Of a stretch of DNA of 64,000 bases, positions 44,006 to 51,848 are shown in pieces; position 1 is the first letter of the stretch; every line of letters begins with the position of its first letter. This stretch comes from Thermoguttaceae bacterium (GTDB taxonomy: Bacteria; Planctomycetota; Planctomycetia; Pirellulales; Thermoguttaceae): contig JAFRAC010000019.1 of assembly GCA_017405595.1 (NCBI GenBank), positions 59,894 to 123,893 on the forward strand, in the 5' to 3' direction. Below the pieces are notes generated by a model that was not told the origin of the DNA, ran no database searches, and saw only the letters and a list, made by a program, of their open reading frames with translations. Position numbers and translations under genes: made by a program.

Positions 44006-44788
44006 TCAGCGTACGGGAAAGTCGTTTTCGGGCAGGACAAACTGCCCGCCCTCTGCCCCGCCGCCGAGAATGCGCAGTTCCGTTTCGAAGACGGACCTGA
44101 GCGTTTCCTCGTTCATCATTCCGGACGGCGGGCCGCAATAGACCGCCCGGCCGCCGGCCAGTGCCAGGACCGCGGCTACCGACCGGTTCAAGCGGTTCAG
44201 GTTGTGTGTGACTTCGATCAGCGCGGCGCCGGTTTCGGTGCGGATCCGTTCGAGAAGTCCGGGGATTTCGTTCTGGCCGCGGTAATCGAGAAAGACGGTC
44301 GGTTCATCGAGAAGAAAAAGTTCCGGTTCCTGTGCCAGCGCCGCGGCCAGCCAGACCCGCTGCCGCTCGCCCCCGCTGAGCGCGGCGAGTTTCCGCTCCG
44401 CGAACGGCACGGTTTCGGTCAGTTCCAATGCCCGGTCGACCGCATCCTCATCCTGCCGGGTGAGCGGCGCCAGAAGGCCGCGGTAAGGGTACCGGCCGGT
44501 CAGGACAAAACGGCGGACCGTCATATCGGGAATGACCTCGGCGGATTGCCGGACAAACGCGACTTTTCGCGCGAACAGCTTTCGCGGAATCTCCCGAATC
44601 GAAACGCCGTCAAGCGCAACCGTTCCGGTCCAGTCGGTGAGGATGAGATCGAGGCAGCGGAGCAGGGTGCTCTTGCCGGCCCCGTTCTGTCCGACTACCA
44701 GGAGATGCTCTTTCTTTCCCAGCTGAAAAGAGAGATCCCGAAGGATCGGCGTCCGGGTAAGATGACAGACTTCGAGAAGAGGGATCAT
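44006..44788 (-). CDS. FecE-like ABC transporter ATP-binding protein
   Basis: A 260-residue ABC ATPase of the iron-siderophore/cobalamin branch. Walker A is GQNGAGKST near residue 35. The signature is LSGGERQRVWLAAALAQEP near residue 140, Walker B is LFLLDEPTVFLD, and the switch His is EVTHNLNR. The subfamily assignment is by the pattern SIREIPRKLFARKVAFVRQ. No permease or binding protein is adjacent. It is separated from the CtpA-type protease by 23 bases on the same strand. Confidence 0.88.
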   Translation of the reverse strand: MIPLLEVCHLTRTPILRDLSFQLGKKEHLLVVGQNGAGKSTLLRCLDLILTDWTGTVALDGVSIREIPRKLFARKVAFVRQSAEVIPDMTVRRFVLTGRYPYRGLLAPLTRQDEDAVDRALELTETVPFAERKLAALSGGERQRVWLAAALAQEPELFLLDEPTVFLDYRGQNEIPGLLERIRTETGAALIEVTHNLNRLNRSVAAVLALAGGRAVYCGPPSGMMNEETLRSVFETELRILGGGAEGGQFVLPENDFPVR

Positions 44789-44811
44789 AAATGTGACTGA
44801 TGACCGGCTGT

Positions 44812-46644
44812 TCAGAGCGCGCTTTGGTTCCGAATCAGCGTTTCCGTTTCTTCGATCGCGCGGGAGAGACAGACGTCCGAGACCGGCGAGAGGGACTGGA
44901 CTTTCGGGCGGGCCGATTCATCGAGCGAAACCGCTTTGGCCGATTCGGGACGGGCGGCAGCATAGGTGCCGGTGATATCGATATCGGGAATCACCCCGAC
45001 GCCGCTGTAAGAGCGGCCGCGCGGCGAGTAGAACTTTTCGGTCGTCAGACGGAGTCCGGCGAGGAGACGGTCGCTCCGTGCTCCGGCGAGCTGGATGATG
45101 ACCTGAACCGTGCCTTTCCCGAAACTCGGAGTTCCGACCACGACGCCGCGTCCGTTCTCCTGAATCGCGCCGGCAAAGATTTCGGCGGCGCTGGCGCTGT
45201 TTTCATCGAGAAGGAGAACGAGGGGAACACGGCACAGGACACCGCTGTGGGCCGTTTCGGTCTGATCGCTGGACCGGCCTTTGGTGCGGACAATGGTGCC
45301 GGAATCGAGGAAAAGATCGGAAAGCTCAACCGCCTTGTCGAGGAGACCTCCCGGATTATTCCGCAGATCGATGATCAGACAGTCGAGTCCGCCCCGGTTG
45401 AACCGGGCGAGCGTCTGTTCGACTTCATCGACGGTGGTCTTCTGGAACGCGTTGATCTTGAAGAAACCGATTTTCCGCTGGTCGGAAACAGGGAGATATT
45501 TGACATCTTCGACGCTCGGGATATCGAAGCTCTTGCGCAGAACCGTTACGCGGCGCGGCGCCTGATCTTTGGTCTGAACCTTGAGATCGATTTCGGTCCC
45601 TTCCGGCCCTTGAAGGAGGGTTCCCGCCTCTTCGGGAGTCTTCTCTTCGGTAACGGCGCGGCCGTCGATTTCCAGGATGCGGTCGCCGCCGGCAAGCCCG
45701 GCTTCAGCCGCGGGGCTCCCCGGAATCACTTTCGAGATTAAGAGGGCGTCGTTCTGCCATTTCGATTCGATGTAGACTCCCAGACCGATGAAATGCCCGT
45801 CGATCATCGAATAGATGTCGTTGATCTGCCCTTCGGTTAAGTATGCCGAATAGGCGTCGAGCGAGTTGACCATTCCGCAGAGAATTTCCATCAGCACCGA
45901 AATGCCCGAAATGTTGACATTCCGCTGTACCGACTCGGCGATATGGAGCATCCGTTTGAGGAGTTCTTCGCGCGAGGAGATTTCCCACTGGGCGGCGTAA
46001 CGGATCAGTTCATCGCCGTACTGGGGAAGGCGCGCGTCATATTCGACCGGAACCCGGTTCTGCCGCAGAAAATCCTGTTCGGTCAGGGCGATCTTGAGCG
46101 AAACCATGCCCAGACTGAAAAGCGTGTTCCAGTCGGGAGCATCGACATACCAGGTTTGGATATTTTTCAGCACATCGTCACAGAGCGACATGACCTCTTC
46201 TTTGTTGGTCCGCGCTAAAAACTGACAGAACGAGGCGTCCCGGTAGCGGTTTTCGACCTCGAGATGAGCGCGGCTGAAAAGGTAAGCGTGAAGGAAATCT
46301 CCGTTTTCGGGATACTTCTTCAATGCTTTTTCATAGTAGACCTTGGCATCCTGCCATTTTCCTTCGGCCAGGAAGGTTTCTCCGTTTTTATAGAGCCGGA
46401 CAGCTTCGTCTTCTGAAGAGACGTCGGTTTTCGCCGGAGACGGTTCGTTCGGCGTGATGAGAAGGGGGTGCCGGCGCGTGACCGCGTCGTCGGTCCGCGG
46501 CAGTTCGGCGGAAGCCGTTCCCCGGAGAGACCGGAAATGGGAATCTTGTGCCGAAACAGAAGGGCTCGCGGCGAACCACGGGAGAAAAAACCCCAGGAGA
46601 AGAGCAGCGGCCGCCGAGCCGAATCTACATAATGATTTCTTCAT
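44812..46644 (-). CDS. CtpA-type C-terminal processing protease (S41)
   Basis: A secreted serine protease with a Ser-Lys dyad that trims unfolded or tagged proteins in the periplasm. The signal peptide (MKKSLCRFGSAAAALLLGFF) is followed by a helical repeat (TPR-like, about residues 85-125 with WQDAKVYYEKALKKYPENGD) not found in simple CtpA. A PDZ domain covers about residues 280-360 (GHFIGLGVYIESKWQNDAL and SPAAEAGLAGGDRILEIDG). The catalytic Ser485 (DENSASAAEI) and Lys510 (SFGKGTVQ) are separated by 25 residues, as in Prc-type enzymes. A start at ATG 46665 is an alternative. It lies upstream of the ABC ATPase gene. Confidence 0.9.
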   Translation of the reverse strand: MKKSLCRFGSAAAALLLGFFLPWFAASPSVSAQDSHFRSLRGTASAELPRTDDAVTRRHPLLITPNEPSPAKTDVSSEDEAVRLYKNGETFLAEGKWQDAKVYYEKALKKYPENGDFLHAYLFSRAHLEVENRYRDASFCQFLARTNKEEVMSLCDDVLKNIQTWYVDAPDWNTLFSLGMVSLKIALTEQDFLRQNRVPVEYDARLPQYGDELIRYAAQWEISSREELLKRMLHIAESVQRNVNISGISVLMEILCGMVNSLDAYSAYLTEGQINDIYSMIDGHFIGLGVYIESKWQNDALLISKVIPGSPAAEAGLAGGDRILEIDGRAVTEEKTPEEAGTLLQGPEGTEIDLKVQTKDQAPRRVTVLRKSFDIPSVEDVKYLPVSDQRKIGFFKINAFQKTTVDEVEQTLARFNRGGLDCLIIDLRNNPGGLLDKAVELSDLFLDSGTIVRTKGRSSDQTETAHSGVLCRVPLVLLLDENSASAAEIFAGAIQENGRGVVVGTPSFGKGTVQVIIQLAGARSDRLLAGLRLTTEKFYSPRGRSYSGVGVIPDIDITGTYAAARPESAKAVSLDESARPKVQSLSPVSDVCLSRAIEETETLIRNQSAL

Positions 46645-47317
46645 ATCCCTAATCAAATCATCCAATGTCTGCCTTGTCCGGGCTTTCCGCGAGGAAAAAG
46701 CGGATCAACCGCCAAAGCCGGACCATCCGTTCAAGGCGTAAAAAAAATCGCCTGAATCGGGGGCTTCTTATGAGCGATTAGGAGGAAAGTTCAGGTCAAG
46801 ACGAAAATACCGAACAGGTCAGACCTGTTGGATAAAAAGGTCCGATTGTAACGGGAATGACGTTTTTGGGGGTTTCCCGGTTTGAGCGGGTTATGTGGCC
46901 GGAATGACCGGATCAAGCGGTAAATTTTCGCTCTTTTCACCACTTTAACGGGAAAAGGGAGGAGGTTTAAATTTTTCGGAGTTTTCCGGTTTTTTGAGCC
47001 CGTCCCTCAAGAGACAGGTAAGGTTATTCCGATATTTCCAAAGCTAGGTCTTGTTCCGATTAGAGGGGCTTTGCCCCCCTATGGAACAGGATGCCTGTGA
47101 CGAATCGGCTGAAAGACGGATTTCTTTCGATGTCGCGTCGATATCGGACAGCCGGTTCGGTGTGGGAAAAAAGGGGAACCCTTCCCCTCGTTGATCAAAG
47201 ACCAAAAATGTTCCAAAGTCTGTTTTTTGCAGGGGACAGGCAGGAACTGCGGTTTAAGGTGGTCCGGCCGGACACTGTTCGGCTTTTTCCCTCAGCAACA
47301 AAAGGAGTGTTACCCTT
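46645..47317. other. Intergenic region before the Cys-rich protein gene
   Basis: About 670 bases with no gene that I can support. It contains a structured inverted repeat (47050-47090). Short reading frames inside are without family features and are probably non-coding. This should carry the promoters for the divergent CtpA and Cys-rich genes. Confidence 0.5.
47050..47090. repeat. Bulged hairpin element in intergenic region
   Basis: The outer arms TTGTTCC and GGAACAG enclose an inner stem GGGGC-TTT-GCCCC with TAG/CTA extension, split by a small bulge. No T run follows, so it is not a terminator. Its role is unknown. Confidence 0.5.
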
Positions 47318-48106
47318 ATGAAAACCCGTATGTTCATTCTCGGCATTGCGGCCGCGGCGCTCATCGGGGTTCGCGCGCAGGCACAGTCCTGCTCGACCGA
47401 CCCGGCACCGGCACCAGCTCCGGCTCCGGCCTGCTCTGCCTGCGAGGCTCCGGCAGCCCCGGCCTGTCCGGTCTGCGTCCCGAGACCTTGCGACTTGTTC
47501 AGGGGGCTGAAGAATCTGGCCGCGTGCCGCTCGTGCGCGATGCCGGCCTGCGGCACCTGCGGTGTCGAGGCCGCGGCGCCCGCCTGCGCCCCGGACCCTG
47601 AACCGAAATGCCCGGCTTGCGCGGCGGCCGAAGTTCCGGCCCCGGCCTGCGCCACCTGCGCTCCGGCAATTCCTTCCTGCTCGGCTTGCGTTGCCCCGAT
47701 TCCGGAACCCGCCTGCGCTTCCTGCGGCGATACCGGCTGCCAGGCCTGCGGTCAGCCGGCTTGCTGCGCGCCCCGTATCGGCCTTGGAGCGGCTAAAGTT
47801 CTCGGAAACTCCGTTTGCGGCGTTCAGAGCATTGTCACCGGGCTTTTCGGCGCGGTTGCGAAAACCGTTACGTCTCCGTGCATTCCCTGCACGGCTTGTA
47901 CCGCCTGTGACCCCTGCGGTATTCCGAACTGCCCGACTTGCGGCGGAACCGCGGTTCCCGAACCGGTTTGCCCGACTTGCGGCGCCGCGGTCCAACCCGC
48001 CCCGGCCTGCGCGGCTTGCGCGGCCGCCGCGGCTTCTTCGGATGCGGTTCCGGCATCTGCTCCGGTCCCTTCCGATCTGCCCGAAAGCCCGACTTTTGCC
48101 GAGTAA
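47318..48106 (+). CDS. Secreted cysteine-rich protein with many CxxC motifs
   Basis: No known family was recognised. The 262-residue product has a signal peptide (FILGIAAAALIGVRAQAQ) and then a Pro/Ala/Cys-rich body. I count 35 Cys, about 13% of all residues, mostly in CxxC pairs such as CSAC, CPVC, CGTC, CPAC, CIPC, CDPC and CPTC. Two blocks of pairs are separated by a hydrophobic, glycine-rich stretch without Cys (VQSIVTGLFGAVAKTV) near the middle. That pattern could bind metals, form a disulfide-linked envelope layer or be a coat protein. A ribosome-binding site AAGGAG lies about nine bases before the ATG. A strong terminator follows, so it is a single-gene unit. Confidence 0.8.
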   Translation: MKTRMFILGIAAAALIGVRAQAQSCSTDPAPAPAPAPACSACEAPAAPACPVCVPRPCDLFRGLKNLAACRSCAMPACGTCGVEAAAPACAPDPEPKCPACAAAEVPAPACATCAPAIPSCSACVAPIPEPACASCGDTGCQACGQPACCAPRIGLGAAKVLGNSVCGVQSIVTGLFGAVAKTVTSPCIPCTACTACDPCGIPNCPTCGGTAVPEPVCPTCGAAVQPAPACAACAAAAASSDAVPASAPVPSDLPESPTFAE

Positions 48107-48154
48107 AGAGCAGAGCTTAAAGCTTCGGCTTTGAGTCAATTCCTTTCTTCCGAG

Positions 48155-48186
48155 AGCCGCAGGGCGAAAGTCCTGCGGCTCTTTTG
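48155..48186 (+). terminator. Rho-independent terminator after Cys-rich gene
   Basis: GAGCCGCAGG (48155-48164) pairs with CCTGCGGCTC (48173-48182), followed by TTTT. Confidence 0.85.
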
Positions 48187-48729
48187 ATACCCGGCGGAAA
48201 ATCCGCCGCGTTTCCCGTCATTAACGATTTCCCGCTTTTTGTTTGTGAACTCCCCGTTACGGGAAAAGGGGATCTTTTCGCTGTTTTTTCTCCGGACTTT
48301 TTAAGGGCCGTTTTTCAATATGGCGTGAGGCGGAAACGGGGGGCGCCTGTCCGCGGACGATCGGTTCAAGCGATGAATGGAGAACGGGTGATTTGACAAG
48401 TGATCCAGTTCACCTTTATCAGTAGGGGAAGGCATCCGGGAGGTTTCAAAGTCCCGGGTTCCCTTCGAAGCCGTTCAAAAAATAGAATCTATGATAAATA
48501 AAATTTTTACAGGAAGGGTATTGAACAAAAAATTTTTTCTGTTATTATAGAAAGAAATAAATTGTTAAGGTTTCATATTTGCAGACAATAAATAAGATTA
48601 AGCCGTGAGAATCGTCGGAAATGTCTCAGGGCTTCCGTCCGCAGGTCCATCTTTGAAGTTCATCATCGCCGGTGTTTCTGAATTGCGGGAATTCGGAAGT
48701 GCGGCGCGTCATATCAAACAGTCAGGAGA
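48187..48729. other. AT-rich intergenic region
   Basis: About 540 bases with no supported gene. From about 48480 to 48610 the base composition turns strongly AT-rich compared with the surroundings, and a promoter is found there. Confidence 0.5.
48521..48548 (+). promoter_or_regulatory. Promoter in AT-rich segment
   Basis: TTGAAC (48521-48526), a 16-base spacer containing AAAAAATTTTTT, and TATTAT (48543-48548) preceded by TGT give a good extended -10 promoter. It would start a transcript near 48555 with a leader of about 175 bases. Confidence 0.55.
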
Positions 48730-49845
48730 ATGCCATTGAAAAAAAGTCACGGCCATCGGTTTCCGTCATTCGAAGAGCAGAACCTTCATCAGGGATTCTG
48801 GGAACTCCTTAGCGCAGAATCTCTGCGTCAGGATTTCCTGGAATTTGTCGGTTCCGAATCCGGGGATCCGGAAGAGTTTGATTTCAGGCAGCTTCCCATT
48901 CTTCCCGTCAACAGGCTCCGCGGTTATCCCGACTTCATTCTCGGGGAAAAAGGGGAATCTCTCATTCTTCTCCGTCAGGCGTCCAGTTTCGGCCCCTGTC
49001 CCGATGCTTACCAGGAAGATGTCGCGGAAGAGATCGCCAAGTTTGTCGACGGCGTGCGGGAAAAGGAGATCGGGGAAAAGGAGAAGATCATTTGCTTTTT
49101 CACACTCGGAGATTATGCGGACCAGTATATCGAAAAGGTCGCCAAGACCGAGATCTTTTCCGAGAACGGGGTCAAGATCGCGTATGATATCGGGGGTATC
49201 CGTTACGTCTCTGTCGATATGAAACAGCTTCTCGAGCGGTTTCGCCGGAACGATGAGGTCACAAAGAGGCAACTGGCCCTGATCGACGAGATGAGCGCAA
49301 CGCTCGACGTCAAAACGAGGAGACTCGATTTTACGAAGTCCGAAGTTTTGGCGGCGGGCGAGGCTTCCCACAAGATTTTTCAGGAATTCCGCCGCGGCGA
49401 CGGCTCTCCCCTTTTTTCCCTCATCAAAGAGGAATCCGCGCCGACGGGATGCCGCGGCGAATACCGCGCCGAACTGCTGGGCAATTTTTCCTGGGGCGCG
49501 ATGCCGCTCTACTACGGCGAAACGGAATGGGAAGACGGGATTACCAGCCCTTTCTTCCTGGAGATCAAAATCCTCAATGCGAAGGCCGGCAAGCTTCAAA
49601 AAGAGGGGATCACCGGCGAACTGCGCGCGCGATATTCCACACCCCTGTTCCGCCGCGACGATGCGTGTACCTTCCAATTCTTAACCGGAATGGGATTCCG
49701 GTATTTTTCCCGCAGCGAAGGGGACTATTACGTCCTCCCCTTCAGCCTGTCCGGCGGGGAGAATCAGGATCCCCAAAAAATCGCCGGGCATGCCCGCGGC
49801 ATCATCACGGCGCTGCTGCAGGAAATCACCGGGACCTCTTCCTGA
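48730..49845 (+). CDS. Unrecognised soluble protein
   Basis: I do not recognise the 371-residue product. It has no signal peptide or membrane helix. The first third holds GYPDFILGEKGESLILLRQ, which loosely recalls a PD-(D/E)xK core but lacks the Lys in place. A helical stretch follows (about 180-210, IDEMSATLDVKTRRLDFTK). The last third is rich in beta strands, with FSWGAMPLYYGETEWEDG and LTGMGFRYFSRSEGDYY. The ATG at 48730 is one base from AGGAG; the TTG at 48736 has proper spacing (seven bases) and may be the true start. Its neighbour downstream is also unknown. Confidence 0.75.
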   Translation: MPLKKSHGHRFPSFEEQNLHQGFWELLSAESLRQDFLEFVGSESGDPEEFDFRQLPILPVNRLRGYPDFILGEKGESLILLRQASSFGPCPDAYQEDVAEEIAKFVDGVREKEIGEKEKIICFFTLGDYADQYIEKVAKTEIFSENGVKIAYDIGGIRYVSVDMKQLLERFRRNDEVTKRQLALIDEMSATLDVKTRRLDFTKSEVLAAGEASHKIFQEFRRGDGSPLFSLIKEESAPTGCRGEYRAELLGNFSWGAMPLYYGETEWEDGITSPFFLEIKILNAKAGKLQKEGITGELRARYSTPLFRRDDACTFQFLTGMGFRYFSRSEGDYYVLPFSLSGGENQDPQKIAGHARGIITALLQEITGTSS

Positions 49846-50016
49846 TATCCAAAGGAGGGAGCCGGCGCGTATCGCCCGGGCGGGGCTGAAACTCTGCCGG
49901 GCACATGCTGTTTCTGTGTTGACGGAAAGCCGCAAACCATTTCACACATTCAATCTCAAAACGAACGGTCATTGACAATCACTTACTCACAAAACAGAAA
50001 GCAGAGGCAGACGACA

Positions 50017-51021
50017 ATGGAAAAGAAAACGATCAATCTTTTGTGGCATTGGGAAAACCAGCGGGACTATTCCCGCCTCCCTTCCTTTGACCGGGAACGC
50101 TATCCCGATCTCCGCCCGGCGGAATTCAACCGGATGCCGGATCAGTGCAAGGCATACGAGCTGTGGCGGCGGAATCAGCCGCGGGAGTACCGGCTGCGGA
50201 TTTACCAGACTCATTTTCCCGGGTTCATTCCTCCCCCCTTCGATGATCCGTTTTTCGACTATCACTGCAATCTGCACAAGCGGCGGCATCAGGCGTTTTT
50301 AGACTCGTATTACGAGGGGAAAACGGCGGTGATGTTTTCCCCGGGCCTGATCCCTGCGGAAGACTTTGAAATCGAGAGCGCGATCGAGCGGGCGGAGTCA
50401 GGAAAGCGTCTGGTTATCCTGACCGATGCGGCGGGGGAACAGGCGCTTGTCTGGATTCTTCCGGCCGATTTCTTAAAACTGTTCGCTCAGCCGATTTCCG
50501 CGGAGCTGATGGACCGGTGCGATTGGGACGATCTGACCTACTGGTTTTCCCTCGCCGGACTGCTGGCCCCGCCCCTCTTTCTTCCCTGGCAGGGGCTCAC
50601 GGATTACCTGCCGAAGTACAGCCGGATCCCCGAAGGGCGCGCCCCCCTTTCCGGCATCGGGCGGGCCGATCCGGCTCCCGCCGACACCTGCGAGGCGTGG
50701 TCCGATCGGCAGTTCGACGAGTGGATCGGCCGGCAGACGTTTATCTTTGCCAAGACGATGCGCGGCTGTCCCCACGAGTATATCTACATCTGGAAGAGAA
50801 GTTACGAGGAGCGGAAAAATTACCTGAGGGCGATCGACTATATGCACCGGAACGCTCATATCGACGTCTGGCACAATCGGTATCAGGCGGCGCTTTTGCG
50901 GGACGGCCATAAATACTGGTACTGCGGCACGATCGACCTCTTGAACCGCACTTCCCGGGAACTGCAGCGGAAAATCTTCCTCGAAGACGGGAAGGACGAG
51001 AACGGCCGGCCTCTGAAATAG
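50017..51021 (+). CDS. Unrecognised soluble protein with HEY...DGHKYWYCG C-terminal motif
   Basis: I do not recognise the 334-residue product. It is rich in aromatic residues (WHWENQRDYSRLP, YQTHFPGFIPPPFDDPFFDY). The C-terminal 90 residues contain PHEYIYIWKRSYEERKNYL and RYQAALLRDGHKYWYCG, which recalls a small uncharacterised domain present in many bacterial genomes (PHEY...Y.YL..DG.KYW). The start is taken at ATG 50017 because AGAGG lies about ten bases upstream; an in-frame TTG at 49972 would add 15 residues. It follows the previous unknown gene by 171 bases on the same strand and may be functionally linked. A terminator follows. Confidence 0.72.
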   Translation: MEKKTINLLWHWENQRDYSRLPSFDRERYPDLRPAEFNRMPDQCKAYELWRRNQPREYRLRIYQTHFPGFIPPPFDDPFFDYHCNLHKRRHQAFLDSYYEGKTAVMFSPGLIPAEDFEIESAIERAESGKRLVILTDAAGEQALVWILPADFLKLFAQPISAELMDRCDWDDLTYWFSLAGLLAPPLFLPWQGLTDYLPKYSRIPEGRAPLSGIGRADPAPADTCEAWSDRQFDEWIGRQTFIFAKTMRGCPHEYIYIWKRSYEERKNYLRAIDYMHRNAHIDVWHNRYQAALLRDGHKYWYCGTIDLLNRTSRELQRKIFLEDGKDENGRPLK

Positions 51022-51074
51022 ACCTCATCAAGAGGCGGTTGTTTTTTCCGCCGGGGTCATTTAAAATGAAGAAG

Positions 51075-51111
51075 CCGCCCCATTCTGCGGATTGCGTGCG
51101 GGGCGGTTTTT
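51075..51111 (+). terminator. Rho-independent terminator
   Basis: CCGCCCC (51075-51081) pairs with GGGGCGG (51100-51106), followed by TTTTT, between the unknown gene and the flavodoxin. Confidence 0.75.
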
Positions 51112-51152
51112 CGAAGATGACAACCCCACCCTTTCCCGCGGAGAATCTTTCC

Positions 51153-51629
51153 ATGACAAAAGCTCTGGTAGCCTATTTCAGCGCAAGCGGTGTGACCGCG
51201 AAACTTTCAAAACGGTTTGCCGAAGCGATTGAAGCTGACCTGTTCGAAATCAAGCCGGAACAGCCGTACACGAACGCCGACCTCAACTGGATGAACAAGT
51301 CGAGCCGCAGTTCCGTCGAAATGGCCGACCGCGCCTGCCGTCCGGCGATTGCCGGGAAGGTTGAAGATATGGGGCAGTACGATGTCGTCTTTATCGGCTT
51401 CCCCGTCTGGTGGTACCGCGAGCCCTCGATCATCGATACCTTTGTGGAAGCGTACGATTTTACCGGAAAGACCCTCGTTCCGTTCGCGACCAGCGGCGGT
51501 TCGGGTCTGGGCGAGACGTCCAAAAATCTCCAGGAGCTGGCGCCGGGCGCCAAGGTCGCCGAGGGGAAACGCTTTGCGGGGAGCGCTTCCGGCAGCGATA
51601 TGGGCGCCTGGGGGGCCAAGTGGCTCTGA
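51153..51629 (+). CDS. Flavodoxin-like protein
   Basis: A 158-residue flavodoxin of the type often annotated as Flavodoxin_4. The FMN-phosphate loop is in LVAYFSASGVTAKL near residues 4-17. The central strands have YDVVFIGFPVWWYREPS, with the WWY triplet typical of this group, and a last strand LVPFATSGGSGLGETS. It presumably carries electrons in the cytoplasm. The ATG at 51153 is preceded by GGAG; longer frames upstream run through a terminator. No obvious redox partner is adjacent. Confidence 0.9.
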   Translation: MTKALVAYFSASGVTAKLSKRFAEAIEADLFEIKPEQPYTNADLNWMNKSSRSSVEMADRACRPAIAGKVEDMGQYDVVFIGFPVWWYREPSIIDTFVEAYDFTGKTLVPFATSGGSGLGETSKNLQELAPGAKVAEGKRFAGSASGSDMGAWGAKWL

Positions 51630-51707
51630 CGCGCTCTTTCGATTCCCTTGAAAAACGTGCTTTTCCCTTTCCCCGACGCGGAAGATGTGTCGGAAAAATC
51701 GTTTCCC

Positions 51708-51739
51708 GGCCGGCGGCGTCGTGACGCCGCCGGCCTTTT
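51708..51739 (+). terminator. Rho-independent terminator after flavodoxin gene
   Basis: GGCCGGCGGCGTC (51708-51720) pairs with GACGCCGCCGGCC (51723-51735), with TTTT after it. Confidence 0.85.
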
Positions 51740-51758
51740 GTCCCGGGGCCGATTTCGC

Positions 51759-51787
51759 TTGCAGACTCCCTGACATTCGGTTATATT
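51759..51787 (+). promoter_or_regulatory. Probable cca promoter
   Basis: TTGCAG (51759-51764), a 17-base spacer and TATATT (51782-51787) lie about 65 bases before the cca start. Confidence 0.6.
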
Positions 51788-51848
51788 ATACGACCAGGCA
51801 GTTTGGCTAAACTGCGGTAAAAGAAACACGACCGGAAACGAGAATTCC

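Noticed and set aside
46900..47321. Short plus-strand frame of 76 codons before the Cys-rich gene
   Set aside because: It overlaps the leader region of the Cys-rich gene, has no family features and no good ribosome-binding site.
48184..48396. Frame of 70 codons after the Cys-rich gene terminator
   Set aside because: It begins directly at the terminator T run, has no promoter or ribosome-binding site, and its composition is not gene-like.
48350..48400. TTCAAGC segment reminiscent of a tRNA T-loop
   Set aside because: No acceptor, D or anticodon stems can be built around it; no tRNA was found in the window.
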